Origin: Lachnospiraceae bacterium JLR.KK008
GTDB taxonomy: Bacteria; Bacillota; Clostridia; Lachnospirales; Lachnospiraceae
DNA length: 64,000 bases
Reading direction: 5' to 3'
NCBI GenBank assembly: GCA_037015955.1
Contig: CP143548.1
Span: 2,784,001-2,848,000, forward strand
The notes beneath the pieces are model-generated. The model did not search any database and had not been told where the DNA came from. It saw only the letters and a program-made list of their open reading frames with translations. The translations under genes were made by a program, and so were the position numbers. Of this stretch, positions 35,649-44,213 are shown in pieces (the first letter of the stretch is position 1; every line of letters starts with the position of its first letter).

Positions 35649-36872
35649 CTATGATGACAGATAATTCCACGGACTTACGTAACTGCCATTTAATCGCACG
35701 CTGAAATGCAGATGCGGGCCTGTGGAGCGGCCGGTCGAGCCGACGGCTGCGATCTGATCCCCCTTGGAAACATGTGCCCCTTTAGACACATACAGAGCAG
35801 AAGCGTGCATATAGATCGTATACAGCTCGTCCCCGTGATCGATCATCACATAATTACCCATACTGCCATTGTAATCTGCAGCCACCACTTCCCCATCATA
35901 AGCCGCCAGAATCGGGGAGCCGCTCGGCGCTGCCATATCCACCCCGTTATGGAACTGCTGTACCCCCAGCGTCGGATGAATTCGGTTCCCGTAATCATCC
36001 GAGATTCTTTTATAAGAAGGCGCCGGCCATTTAAACTTTCCACCGTCATACTTCGGTCTGTTGGCTTCCTCCAGCCTTTTCCTGTCCGCAGCCACCGCTT
36101 GTTCCAACGCAGCGATCGTGGCATTCTGTGCGGCAATCTCCGCCTCATATTCTTTTACGACCTGCGATTTATTGTTAATGTCCGCCTCGTAAGCCTTGAT
36201 CTCTTTCTCTTTTGAGACGATCAGGGCATTGACCGCCTCCTGCTCTTCCTCCACCGCTTCTTTGGCCGCATCCAAAACAATCTTTTCCGCTTCCAGTTCT
36301 TCCTTAAATTCTGCGACCTTCCGCTTTGTCTCCTGATATTCCTGCAGCTTCTTTCTGTCATACGCCATGATTTTTTCGATATACTCCGTACGAGTCATCA
36401 TGTCGCCCAGGCTGCCCGATGTAAAAAGCAGATCCAGGTAAAATTCCTGTCCCTGCTCATACATGAATTTCACTCTCTGTTTCATTGCGGCATACTGTTC
36501 TTCCTCCACGGCCACAGCCTCTTCCAAAGCCGCCTCTGTCGTCTCGATCTCCTGCTCTTTCTCGGTGATCAGCTCCTTCAGCTCCGTGATCTTTTTCTCT
36601 ATCTCTTCCAGGTTGGCATCAAGTTTCGCCACATAATCCTCAAGATTTTTCTGTGAGTTTTCCAGTTCCGCCACCAATTTCTTTACATCTGTCAGTCCCG
36701 ATTGGAGGGCCGCTTTCTGTTTCTCCGCTTCTCCGATGGCAGACTGCTTTTCCTTGATGCTGTTCTCTATTTTATCCTTATCATCCGCAGAGCTGACTGA
36801 GGCAGGCCAGACCATTCCTGCCAGCAGAAAAACAATAAACAATACTGCAATTTTTCTCTGCCTCTTTCCCAT
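35649..36872 (-). CDS. PcsB-like peptidoglycan hydrolase, coiled-coil plus M23
   Basis: Secreted murein hydrolase or hydrolase activator, probably the partner of FtsEX. The ATG at 36872 follows GGAG; a signal peptide (AVLFIVFLLAGMVWPASVSSA) precedes a long coiled coil (about residues 35-250, Glu/Lys/Ala-rich). The C-terminal M23/LytM domain has HNGVDMAAPSG (zinc ligands His and Asp), IDHGDELYTIYMHAS and HLHFSVRL. About 407 residues. It is 12 bases after ftsX. The EnvC/PcsB/CwlO coiled-coil arrangement and the FtsEX neighbours agree: FtsEX ATPase cycles would control its activity at the division site or side wall. The metal ligands are present, so it is likely an active endopeptidase. Confidence 0.93.
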   Translation of the reverse strand: MGKRQRKIAVLFIVFLLAGMVWPASVSSADDKDKIENSIKEKQSAIGEAEKQKAALQSGLTDVKKLVAELENSQKNLEDYVAKLDANLEEIEKKITELKELITEKEQEIETTEAALEEAVAVEEEQYAAMKQRVKFMYEQGQEFYLDLLFTSGSLGDMMTRTEYIEKIMAYDRKKLQEYQETKRKVAEFKEELEAEKIVLDAAKEAVEEEQEAVNALIVSKEKEIKAYEADINNKSQVVKEYEAEIAAQNATIAALEQAVAADRKRLEEANRPKYDGGKFKWPAPSYKRISDDYGNRIHPTLGVQQFHNGVDMAAPSGSPILAAYDGEVVAADYNGSMGNYVMIDHGDELYTIYMHASALYVSKGAHVSKGDQIAAVGSTGRSTGPHLHFSVRLNGSYVSPWNYLSS

Positions 36873-36896
36873 GCTGCTCTCCATCGTATCCCAATC

Positions 36897-37793
36897 CTAC
36901 ACCTTTAAATGTTTTCTCACCGTCACAATACTGCCAAAAAAACCGATACCGACACCGATACCAACAGAGACCGGCATCAGCGTCGAATAAATTGTCTCCA
37001 CCGGCAGGAAATTCAGCAGACCGGACAGGATCTGGAATCTTTCACCGATATACACAATCACATTCGTATAAATATAGTAGATCGATACGAGCGGAACGAT
37101 CGACCCAAGCAGCCCGATCAGAATTCCTTCAATGACAAAAGGAGATCTGACAAAAAAATCGGTAGCGCCAATATATTTCATAATATTGATCTCTTCTTTT
37201 CTGACAGAGATCCCGATCATAACCGTGTTGCTGATGAGGAAGATCGACACCGCCAGTAAGATAAAGATAATGCCGATAGAGACATAACCGATCAGTATAT
37301 TGATGCCGCTCAGCGCGTTCGCTGTGATCTCCGATTTATTGACAAGCCGCACACCATCAATAGACTCCAGATATGTGACAAGCGCGCTCTGCATCGACAC
37401 ATCGCTCAGATAAATTTCGTAATTCGCAGAATCAGCCAGAGGATTTTCCGTAAAGCCCTCAGAATACTCTCCCAGATATTCCACTTTAAATTCTTCCCAC
37501 ACTTCCTCTGCGGATTTGAACTTCACTTCTCTGACTTCCACACGCTTTTGAATCATCTCCCCGATTTCTCTGATCCGCGCATCCTCAAGCCCTTCGTCAA
37601 AAAATACGGTGACGGAAACTCCTTCCTCCGCAGTTTTTACGATGTGCTGAAAGTTCGTCAAAATGGCATAAAAAATGCCGAGCAGAAACAGACAGGCGGA
37701 TATGGTTGCAACCGATGCGAGCGAGAACCATTTGTTTCTTATAATGTTGATAAATCCCTGTCTTATCGTATAAAAAAGTGTACTAATCCTCAT
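36897..37793 (-). CDS. ftsX: cell-division ABC permease-like protein FtsX
   Basis: Membrane subunit of FtsEX, which relays cytoplasmic ATP hydrolysis to wall hydrolases. The protein is about 298 residues: a first helix near residues 22-42 (FSLASVATISACLFLLGIF-type), an external domain of about 100 residues with DARIREIGEMIQKRVEV, then three helices. The last cytoplasmic loop has VRKEEINIMKYIGATDFFVRSPF, the FtsX landmark IMKYIGAT. The ATG at 37793 is eight codons inside the open frame and overlaps ftsE by 11 bases. The PcsB-like gene follows directly. Confidence 0.94.
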   Translation of the reverse strand: MRISTLFYTIRQGFINIIRNKWFSLASVATISACLFLLGIFYAILTNFQHIVKTAEEGVSVTVFFDEGLEDARIREIGEMIQKRVEVREVKFKSAEEVWEEFKVEYLGEYSEGFTENPLADSANYEIYLSDVSMQSALVTYLESIDGVRLVNKSEITANALSGINILIGYVSIGIIFILLAVSIFLISNTVMIGISVRKEEINIMKYIGATDFFVRSPFVIEGILIGLLGSIVPLVSIYYIYTNVIVYIGERFQILSGLLNFLPVETIYSTLMPVSVGIGVGIGFFGSIVTVRKHLKV

Positions 37794-38517
37794 CGATATA
37801 ACCGCCTTTTTCCTCATCGCTGACGATGACTCCCTTTTTCATCGTAACGACTCTTTTCTTCATGGCATTTACGATCTCTCTGTTGTGGGTGACGACAAGT
37901 ACTGTCGTTCCCGTTTCATTGATCTCTTCCAGCAGCTTCATGATTTCCCACGAGTTCTTGGGGTCCAGATTACCTGTCGGCTCGTCTGCCAGCAAAATAG
38001 ACGGCTTATTGATCAGCGCCCTCGCCAGCGCCACCCGCTGCTGTTCTCCGCCGGAAAGCTGCTTTGGTTTGGCCTTATACTTCCCGGCAAGTCCTACGAT
38101 CGACAGGATCGCCGGTACATTTTTCTTGATTTCTCTCGTTGGCACCTGGATGATACGCTGTGCAAAAGCAACGTTCTCATATACGTTCCGGTCCTTCAAA
38201 AGACGGAAATCCTGAAACACGATGCCAAGATTACGCCGGAACTTCGGTATTTTGCGATGACGCAGACGAACGACATCCTCGCCGTTCACCCATACGCCGC
38301 CGGACGTAGGAGTCAGTTCCCGCAGCAATAATTTGATCAGGGTAGACTTGCCCGAGCCGCTGTCTCCCACGAAAAAAACAAATTCACCCTTGCGGATTCT
38401 GATACTGACACCGTTCAATGCAGGCGCTCCCGTGGAATAGGATTTGCTCACATTGTCCAGCACGATAATATCTCTCGCCTCCGCCGTACTTCTTTTGGCT
38501 CTTCTCTTTCCTGCCAA
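37783..38517 (-). CDS. ftsE: cell-division ABC ATPase FtsE
   Basis: Cytoplasmic ATPase partner of FtsX. Motifs are [12 protein letters not shown] (Walker A), [15 protein letters not shown] (signature), [13 protein letters not shown] (Walker B) and VVTHNREIV (switch His). No ATG lies in the first part of the frame. A TTG at 38517 with AGAGGTG six bases upstream is my choice, giving 244 residues; a TTG at 38562 overlapping the PucR-type gene is the alternative. A basic N-terminal extension ([12 protein letters not shown]) precedes the usual FtsE start. The C-terminus also has a short charged extension. It heads ftsEX-pcsB-ctpA downstream of a regulator gene. Confidence 0.93.
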   Translation of the reverse strand: MAGKRRAKRSTAEARDIIVLDNVSKSYSTGAPALNGVSIRIRKGEFVFFVGDSGSGKSTLIKLLLRELTPTSGGVWVNGEDVVRLRHRKIPKFRRNLGIVFQDFRLLKDRNVYENVAFAQRIIQVPTREIKKNVPAILSIVGLAGKYKAKPKQLSGGEQQRVALARALINKPSILLADEPTGNLDPKNSWEIMKLLEEINETGTTVLVVTHNREIVNAMKKRVVTMKKGVIVSDEEKGGYIDED

Positions 38518-38551
38518 TTTGTTCACCTCTGCCTGTATCTCTTTTTCCTGT

Positions 38552-39640
38552 TTAATAATCAAATGTTTCCATGTACTTCATATATTTTACGACCATAAGC
38601 GCGATCTTAAAGGTAATGGCATCCTCAAAGACACGCAGATCCAGTCCGGTACTTTTCTGCAGCTTATCCAGCCGATATACGAGTGTGTTTCTGTGAATAA
38701 ACAACTGCCTGGAAGTCTCAGACACATTGAGACTGTTTTCAAAAAACTTATTGATCGTTGTCAACGTCTCTTCGTCAAAATCATCGGGATTTTTGCCGTC
38801 GAAGATTTCTTTGATAAACATTTTGCAGAGCGGAATCGGAAGCTGATAGATCAGCCGTCCGATGCCAAGCTCACTGTATGCGATAATATTTCTCTCACTG
38901 AAAAAGATCTTTCCCACATCCAGAGCCATTTTCGCTTCCTTGTAGGAACGGCTCACTTCTTTGATCTCTCCTATAATAGTACCATAAGCGATATGTACAT
39001 TGCCAATACCTTCTTTTTCCAGACAGGCTGCAATCTCCGAGGCCTCTCTGTCGATCTCGGCATTCCCTTCCCCGTCTCCCAGCTCTTTGACGACGATCGC
39101 GTTGTTTTCATCTACCGCAGTCACAAAATCTTTTCCCGCATTTCCTTTGAGATTTCTGATTATCTCCAGTACATTGCTGTCTTTTACATTCTCTGCCTCC
39201 ACAACGATCACGACACGCCTTACATCGGCGGCAATGTGCAGCTTCTTGGAACGACTGTAAATATCCACCAGCAGAAAATTATCCAATAGAAGATTTTTGA
39301 TAAAATTGTCTTTATCAAAACGTTCTTTATAGGCAGTCAGAAGGTTCTGGATCTGGAAAGCCACCATCTTCCCTACCATATACAGATCTTCCCCGGCTCC
39401 GCCCGCGACAAGAATATATTCTAATTGCTGCTCGTCGTAAATTTTAAAAAACTGGCAGCCCTGTACTTCCTGGCTGTCAGCCGGAGACTTGACGAATTCC
39501 AGCGCTGGCGCCTCAAGCTCGCTCATATTGTCGGTCGTCGTAGCAGCCACCTTTCCATCGGTGTCGATCACGCTAAATTCTACACGGGAAATCGCTTTCA
39601 GCCCTTCGATTGTGTTTTGTAAGATCTGATTTGAAATCAT
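38552..39640 (-). CDS. PucR/CdaR-type transcriptional regulator
   Basis: A 362-residue regulator. The N-terminal half resembles the sugar-diacid-recognition/GAF-like sensor region (RVEFSVIDTDGKVAATT) and is followed by a GGDEF-like middle segment without catalytic residues. The C-terminus is the PucR/CdaR helix-turn-helix: FFENSLNVSETSRQLFIHRNTLVYRLDKLQ. I chose the ATG at 39640 with AAGGGG eight bases upstream over a GTG three codons earlier. Its stop lies about 34 bases before ftsE, so it may be the first gene of the ftsEX unit, an unusual partner for a carbon-type regulator. The effector is unknown. Confidence 0.85.
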   Translation of the reverse strand: MISNQILQNTIEGLKAISRVEFSVIDTDGKVAATTTDNMSELEAPALEFVKSPADSQEVQGCQFFKIYDEQQLEYILVAGGAGEDLYMVGKMVAFQIQNLLTAYKERFDKDNFIKNLLLDNFLLVDIYSRSKKLHIAADVRRVVIVVEAENVKDSNVLEIIRNLKGNAGKDFVTAVDENNAIVVKELGDGEGNAEIDREASEIAACLEKEGIGNVHIAYGTIIGEIKEVSRSYKEAKMALDVGKIFFSERNIIAYSELGIGRLIYQLPIPLCKMFIKEIFDGKNPDDFDEETLTTINKFFENSLNVSETSRQLFIHRNTLVYRLDKLQKSTGLDLRVFEDAITFKIALMVVKYMKYMETFDY

Positions 39641-39866
39641 CGCATCCACCCCTTCTCTTTTTCCTATGCAAAATGTACAACATATATATTGAAAATTATT
39701 TTTTCCTGCCGTGCCCTTTCTCCATTTTAATATAGTTTACCAAATAAATCTACAGGAAATCTTACTTATTTTATGCGATATTACACTTTTTACTTTTTTT
39801 CCCGTTTTTTATATTATCAGCAACCTGCACAATGAAAAAATAGAATTGGCATAAAGGGGGAATGTT

Positions 39867-39897
39867 GAAAAAAGACGGAAATCTAAGACTCCGTCTT
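39867..39897 (-). terminator. intrinsic terminator after WecG-type gene
   Basis: On the minus strand AAGACGGA (39890-39897) pairs with TCCGTCTT (39872-39879) and runs into six T. The hairpin overlaps the stop codon of the glycosyltransferase gene. Confidence 0.9.
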
Positions 39898-40572
39898 CTC
39901 CTGACTCTCATATTGATGTATTTTTCTCTGAAAAACCTTTCTCTGCAATTTCCGGAAAAGGGCCGCCGCTGCCTTCTCTTCTCCTCCCAGAACCAGATCT
40001 CCCTTGTGCAGTCCGACCCAAATGTCCGCATTGATCTTGTCCCGATTATAATAAAGAAACGCTTCCTGTCTCGGATAAGCAAGTAATGACAATACTGCTC
40101 CCGGTGCCTTGTCATTAATGTCATTGATCACCGCATCTGCGCCGCTTTCTTCCTCTTCCTCCTCGAAAATACGAGTACCAACGATATCCGCCGTCCTCTG
40201 GAATCTCCCCAGTTCCGACTCCAGCACTCTCATATTGTCTACCGAATCAGAAAGGAGATAGAGCGTGCGCCCTTCGCAGGCGAGCTTGCGCAAAAGTTCT
40301 TTCAAAAAAATGTTGTTCTCTATTTCTTTTAAATATTTGCGTGTCGTGACGCCTGCTGCGCGGGCGATCGCCGCATCACAATACACTACTATATTTATAT
40401 TCTCCAGCCATTGCCTCTGCTCCAAGTCCTGCTGCGCGTTCATCAGTATCTGCGCAGAGACATAGACGATCGTATTCAATTTACCACTTCTCAGATATGC
40501 GTCCACAAGCCTCATTTTTTCACGCAATGTATAGTCCCGCAGGCGCAATCCCAAAATATTTATTTCTCTCAT
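39883..40572 (-). CDS. WecG/TagA/CpsF-family glycosyltransferase
   Basis: A 229-residue cytosolic glycosyltransferase of the family that adds N-acetylmannosaminuronic acid or N-acetylmannosamine to lipid-linked GlcNAc in surface polymer or teichoic-acid synthesis. Landmarks are VYVSAQILMNAQQD near residue 40, NIVVYCDAAIARAAG (in the usual DG-type position the motif is YCDAAI), TLYLLSDS and ADIWVGLHKGDLVLGG near the C-terminus. It is slightly shorter than TagA (about 245 residues). It sits alone between a CPBP protease and a terminator, not in a visible polysaccharide cluster. The acceptor and sugar are not determined. Confidence 0.85.
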   Translation of the reverse strand: MREINILGLRLRDYTLREKMRLVDAYLRSGKLNTIVYVSAQILMNAQQDLEQRQWLENINIVVYCDAAIARAAGVTTRKYLKEIENNIFLKELLRKLACEGRTLYLLSDSVDNMRVLESELGRFQRTADIVGTRIFEEEEEESGADAVINDINDKAPGAVLSLLAYPRQEAFLYYNRDKINADIWVGLHKGDLVLGGEEKAAAALFRKLQRKVFQRKIHQYESQEKTES

Positions 40573-40589
40573 CTTCCTACTTCATCATT

Positions 40590-41507
40590 CTATAATAAAA
40601 CCGCATCTGCCACCATAAAGGCAATGCTCAGCAGCGTCGCTATCACAAAAGGAATCGTAATCATCTTACCTTTTTTATCGCGGCGCAAAGTCCAGATCTG
40701 CCTCAGCCGTGGCAGCCGATTCTCATTTTTGGCGATCCCTATGAGCACACACACTGCGATCGCGGTCGCACCGGCCGCGAGTACCACAGAAACCCCAATG
40801 CTGTAAATCATGGAATCCATATACGCCTGCCCCTGCAGCGGTTCGCTCACAAGCGCCTCCTGCATCAGATGATCTGCCAGATACATCAGGCACACACTGT
40901 ACCCGTTAAATATGACATGATATATGATCGAAGCCCAGATACTGCCTGTCACTTCCACGAGCAGTACAAGCATAACGCCAATTACAAAAGCGTACGCCGC
41001 CTGATTAAAATTCATATGCCCCAACGCGAAAAGCAGTGCAGAAAAGACGGCTGCCTGTACGACCGTCCCCGATCGCCGATAACCTTTGTACACAATCCCC
41101 CGGAACACGATCTCTTCGCATACCGGCGCACTGATCCCAACAAAAAAGAATGACACGAGAAAGGGGATCTCCAGCACCTGCCCACTCATCTCCGCCACCG
41201 TGTTTTCCACAAAAAACATGGAAAATGCGTTGATCAGTGTCGTAAGCGGCATTGTCAGAAACGTAAACAGGACAATCATTGCCGCCGTCGACCATTTGAT
41301 CCGATGAAACCCGATCGTCTCTCTCCAGCCGTCACCGGAAAGTCCGAGAACGGTAAACGCGGGAACGACAATGATCGCGCTGCTGACAATAAAATTCGTA
41401 ATGATACCCATCGTAAATACATAACGAAAAACAACCATTAATACTACAATAAAAATATGCAGTAGAATGGTTGTTAAAAAGAACCAATTTACTTTTTTGC
41501 TGTTCAT
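40590..41507 (-). CDS. CPBP-family intramembrane metalloprotease
   Basis: A 305-residue polytopic membrane protein with about eight helices. The CPBP (Abi) motifs are present: EEIVFRGIVYKGYRR near residue 140 (glutamates plus Arg), ALLFALGHMN near residue 170 (His), and IIYHVIFNGYSV near residue 215 (His/Asn). The family includes prenyl-protein-type proteases, bacteriocin self-immunity proteins and membrane regulators. No bacteriocin gene is next to it. It lies between a small unknown protein gene (nine bases upstream) and the WecG-type gene. Confidence 0.9.
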   Translation of the reverse strand: MNSKKVNWFFLTTILLHIFIVVLMVVFRYVFTMGIITNFIVSSAIIVVPAFTVLGLSGDGWRETIGFHRIKWSTAAMIVLFTFLTMPLTTLINAFSMFFVENTVAEMSGQVLEIPFLVSFFFVGISAPVCEEIVFRGIVYKGYRRSGTVVQAAVFSALLFALGHMNFNQAAYAFVIGVMLVLLVEVTGSIWASIIYHVIFNGYSVCLMYLADHLMQEALVSEPLQGQAYMDSMIYSIGVSVVLAAGATAIAVCVLIGIAKNENRLPRLRQIWTLRRDKKGKMITIPFVIATLLSIAFMVADAVLL

Positions 41508-41516
41508 TCTTTACGC

Positions 41517-41750
41517 CTAGCTTTCCATCATAAAGTTTACCAGTTTTGTAATATCATCCGGTTCATAAGCAAGAATTTCCAGCTCTGAGATCGTTCCGTC
41601 AGAAAAAATATTGGCCATGGAAACATACTGGGACAACTTCGATTTCAGGTTCAGTCTGTCTCCTTCTCCTGTGACCAGCTCTACACGGCCCGCACAGCTA
41701 TCGATTACTTTAAAGAACTTATCAATGTCTTTAATATTCTGTACTTTCAT
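41517..41750 (-). CDS. small conserved-looking protein of unknown function
   Basis: A 77-residue acidic protein, no known family recognised. The start ATG is preceded by AAAGGAG. The predicted fold has a short N-terminal helix with DIDKFFKVIDSCAGRVELVT, central beta strands (GEGDRLNLKSKLSQYVSM), and a C-terminal helix (DDITKLVNFMMES). There is no signal peptide, membrane helix or zinc motif. It ends nine bases before the CPBP protease gene, so the two are probably co-expressed. An open frame of this length with a strong RBS and compact spacing is likely to be real. Confidence 0.7.
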   Translation of the reverse strand: MKVQNIKDIDKFFKVIDSCAGRVELVTGEGDRLNLKSKLSQYVSMANIFSDGTISELEILAYEPDDITKLVNFMMES

Positions 41751-41833
41751 GTTATCATCTCCTTTCTTTCTATTCCAGATTATACATAAATTTGAAAAAA
41801 ATGCAAGTCTAATATTTATTTTTCATTTTCCCG

Positions 41834-42676
41834 TCACAGAATTTTTATAATTGACGACTCCGTGATTCTGACTTTTCCCTCTTTTAAAAGATGCCCGACT
41901 GCCCGTTTAAACTCGTTTTTACTCATCTGCATCTCCCTGCGTATCACTTCGGGACTTGCCTTGTCATTAAAGGGAAGCGCACCGTCATAACTGTCGATGA
42001 CCTGCATGACTTTCCCGGCATCTGTGCCAATCTGCAGGTACGCCTTTTCCCGCAGGCTCAGATCCAGCTTCCCGTCTTCTTTCACACCCGTGACCCTGGC
42101 ACTGACACGATCCCCGATTCGGACATCCCCATACAGTTCTCTCTTGGGAATCAGCGCAGAGTACCTGTTGTCTACCGCCACAAAAGCGCCAAATTCCCTG
42201 CTGATCTGATATACCGTGCCCTCTACCCGGTCATCCTTCGCATAGGAGCTGTCTGTTTGCAGATATTCATATACGTTCATTGTCGCGCACAGACGGCTGC
42301 TCTTATCAATATACAGCGCCACAAGCACGGTCTGCCCCTCTTTCACCCGGTCCGTCTGCTCCCGAAACGGTAAGAGCAGATCTTTCTCAAGGCCCCAGTC
42401 CAGAAATGCGCCGATCTTGCCCACCTGCGCCACCCTGAGAAGTCCGACCTCATGCAGCGCGATCTCCGGCATTCTCACTGTTGCGATCATCCTGTCCTTC
42501 GAATCTTTGTAGAGAAATACTGCAATCTCATCTCCTGTCTCCGTTCCCTCCGGCACCTGTTTTCCCGGAAGCAGTACCTTCTCCTGTTCCGCTTGATCCC
42601 TGTTCTCCGCCAGATATACGCCAAATGCTACCTTTTTTACGACGACGAGCGTCTGTCTTTCTCCTAACCGCAACAT
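41834..42676 (-). CDS. cvfB: CvfB-type S1-domain RNA-binding protein
   Basis: A 280-residue protein of the CvfB family (S1 and winged-helix domains), RNA-binding regulators of virulence and stress genes in other Firmicutes. Three S1-like segments follow one another: MLRLGERQTLVVVKKVAFG, VGKIGAFLDWGLEKDLLLPF and GTVYQISREFGAFVAVDN. A C-terminal winged helix follows (SPEVIRREMQMSKNEFKRAVGHLLKEGKVRI). The ATG at 42676 is preferred; the open frame extends to a TTG at 42709 with no RBS. It lies downstream of the thioesterase, with a 36-base gap. Confidence 0.9.
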   Translation of the reverse strand: MLRLGERQTLVVVKKVAFGVYLAENRDQAEQEKVLLPGKQVPEGTETGDEIAVFLYKDSKDRMIATVRMPEIALHEVGLLRVAQVGKIGAFLDWGLEKDLLLPFREQTDRVKEGQTVLVALYIDKSSRLCATMNVYEYLQTDSSYAKDDRVEGTVYQISREFGAFVAVDNRYSALIPKRELYGDVRIGDRVSARVTGVKEDGKLDLSLREKAYLQIGTDAGKVMQVIDSYDGALPFNDKASPEVIRREMQMSKNEFKRAVGHLLKEGKVRITESSIIKIL

Positions 42677-42712
42677 AATTGTCTGTCCGTCCTTTCCGTA
42701 CTGATTCAAATT

Positions 42713-43420
42713 TTATTCACATGTAAACTCCACCACCGCAAACGGTTCCTTCTGCTCGCCGCACAGAGCGATCACATACAGGCCGTTTGTCTCTGACACC
42801 CTGGGAAGCACCAGGTCCCCGAGATGTGCCTGCTTTTTATACTCCGCACGCATCTGCCGAATCCTTGCCTCCTCCGGCACATATTGGGAAGCCATCTTCA
42901 CATACTGCGCATTGTTGACATGATGATTGCTGTCGAGATGCTGTCTTGTCACCCGGAAACTCTCCTCCCAGCTCCCGGACACCGCCCCTTCTATCTTCCT
43001 TGGCGCATAATCCATCGGGAGTTTTTCGGACAACACATATTTCTCAATCATCTCCTGCGTGGCCTTTACCGGTTTCATTGTGTTCGTATCCAGAAGCGTC
43101 CAGATCGCATTGGCATATGCCATCCGCTTTCCATCCGCTCTGTCCATCACGTAATTGCGGTAGCCCATAAACCCTTTAAAGCCGTACGGAAACGTTCCCG
43201 TTATGATTTCTTCCCCAAGACGGGGATATTCCTCCACAACGATCTGCCATGCCATCAGCATCCACGCCATATGACTTTCCTGCAGATACCTTACCCCCAG
43301 TCCGAGCTCTTCCGACTGAAACGTGCCGCAATCCTGAAAATAATCCGTGATCGCCGGAAGCGTCAGACGCTCCTCGCTGTCTGTCTCACTGTAACGCACT
43401 CTGCCGCTAAACGTATACAT
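42713..43420 (-). CDS. acyl-ACP thioesterase
   Basis: A 235-residue double-hotdog thioesterase that releases fatty acids from acyl-ACP. The first hotdog begins MYTFSGRVRYSETDSEERL and has FQDCGTFQSE. The second has VTRQHLDSNHHVNNAQYVKMA, where the Asn-His pair of the active site is seen (HVNNAQYV). The ATG at 43420 with AGGAGGA eight bases upstream is clear; 33 codons of open frame precede it. The gene is separated from locus B by a terminator and is followed by cvfB. It would adjust membrane fatty acid supply. Confidence 0.9.
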   Translation of the reverse strand: MYTFSGRVRYSETDSEERLTLPAITDYFQDCGTFQSEELGLGVRYLQESHMAWMLMAWQIVVEEYPRLGEEIITGTFPYGFKGFMGYRNYVMDRADGKRMAYANAIWTLLDTNTMKPVKATQEMIEKYVLSEKLPMDYAPRKIEGAVSGSWEESFRVTRQHLDSNHHVNNAQYVKMASQYVPEEARIRQMRAEYKKQAHLGDLVLPRVSETNGLYVIALCGEQKEPFAVVEFTCE

Positions 43421-43480
43421 GACATCTCCTCCTGCATGTCCCTGCCTCGTTAAACTGTTTCTTATTGTAGCACGACCATG

Positions 43481-43537
43481 AAAAAAAGGAAAGAGTGACA
43501 TTCTTTCCCGGAATGGCATTCTCTCCTTTTTATTTTT
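43481..43537 (-). terminator. long imperfect terminator hairpin ending locus B
   Basis: Arms of about 21 bases (43483-43504 and 43510-43531) pair with three mismatches, with A and T runs at the two ends. It follows the dhaL stop and separates it from the thioesterase. Confidence 0.75.
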
Positions 43538-43549
43538 AAACTCTTTTCC

Positions 43550-44203
43550 TCACGCTCCCAGCAGTTCCCCGATCCCCTCTGCCATCGCTTCTAATATAAT
43601 ATAGCAGGAGCAGGAACCTGCATCAAGCACGCCTCTGGAACGCTCTCCCAGGCGGCTCGAGCGTCCGTACTTCGCCGCCAGCTCTTTGGTCGAGTCTCTT
43701 CCCGCAAGCGCTGCCGCTTTCATATGTTCCAGCGCCTGTGCAAAATCCGTTCCGGCTTCCGCATCCTTTTTCAGTGATTCCACAGCCGGGGCAAGTGTAT
43801 CGACAAGTGTTTTATCGCCCACACGCGCATCCACAATCTCCAGCAGACCTTCCAGACCCGCATTCAGATACTCCGCCAGATCCGCAAGTCCGATCTCTTC
43901 TTTGCCGCTCTCATCCGCCGCATCGCCCATATCGGTGAGAATCGTCCCGTAGATCGGTCCCATGGAACCGCCGATCTCATTCATCAGGATCATGCCAAGC
44001 TCATTTAACCCTTCCGAAAAAGAAAACTCCTGTCCGGCAAACCGTTCCTCAAACACGGAAAATCCCTTGTTCATGTTCATGCCATGATCGCCGTCCCCGA
44101 TCAGTCCGTCCACTTCTCCGAGGAAATCTTTATTCTCCTGAATCCCCCTTACCATTTTCAGCAAAACGCTTTTGCCGTCCGCATTGAAAAATGTCTCTTT
44201 CAT
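43550..44203 (-). CDS. dhaL: DhaL-type kinase subunit, nucleotide-binding (locus B)
   Basis: ADP/ATP-binding subunit of a two-component dihydroxyacetone-kinase-family enzyme. The 217-residue product has the Mg-ADP motif LIGDGDHGMNM near residue 35 (three Asp ligands), EIGGSMGPIYGT and VGDKTLVDTLAPA, all typical of DhaL. The ATG at 44203 has AGGAGGA upstream; 17 codons of open frame precede. It follows dhaK by ten bases. In the PTS-type system DhaL is recharged by DhaM, but no dhaM is present here. ATP may therefore be exchanged directly, as in LerK/DerK-like kinases, or DhaM may be elsewhere. Confidence 0.9.
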   Translation of the reverse strand: MKETFFNADGKSVLLKMVRGIQENKDFLGEVDGLIGDGDHGMNMNKGFSVFEERFAGQEFSFSEGLNELGMILMNEIGGSMGPIYGTILTDMGDAADESGKEEIGLADLAEYLNAGLEGLLEIVDARVGDKTLVDTLAPAVESLKKDAEAGTDFAQALEHMKAAALAGRDSTKELAAKYGRSSRLGERSRGVLDAGSCSCYIILEAMAEGIGELLGA

Positions 44204-44213
44204 CGCGCTCCTC

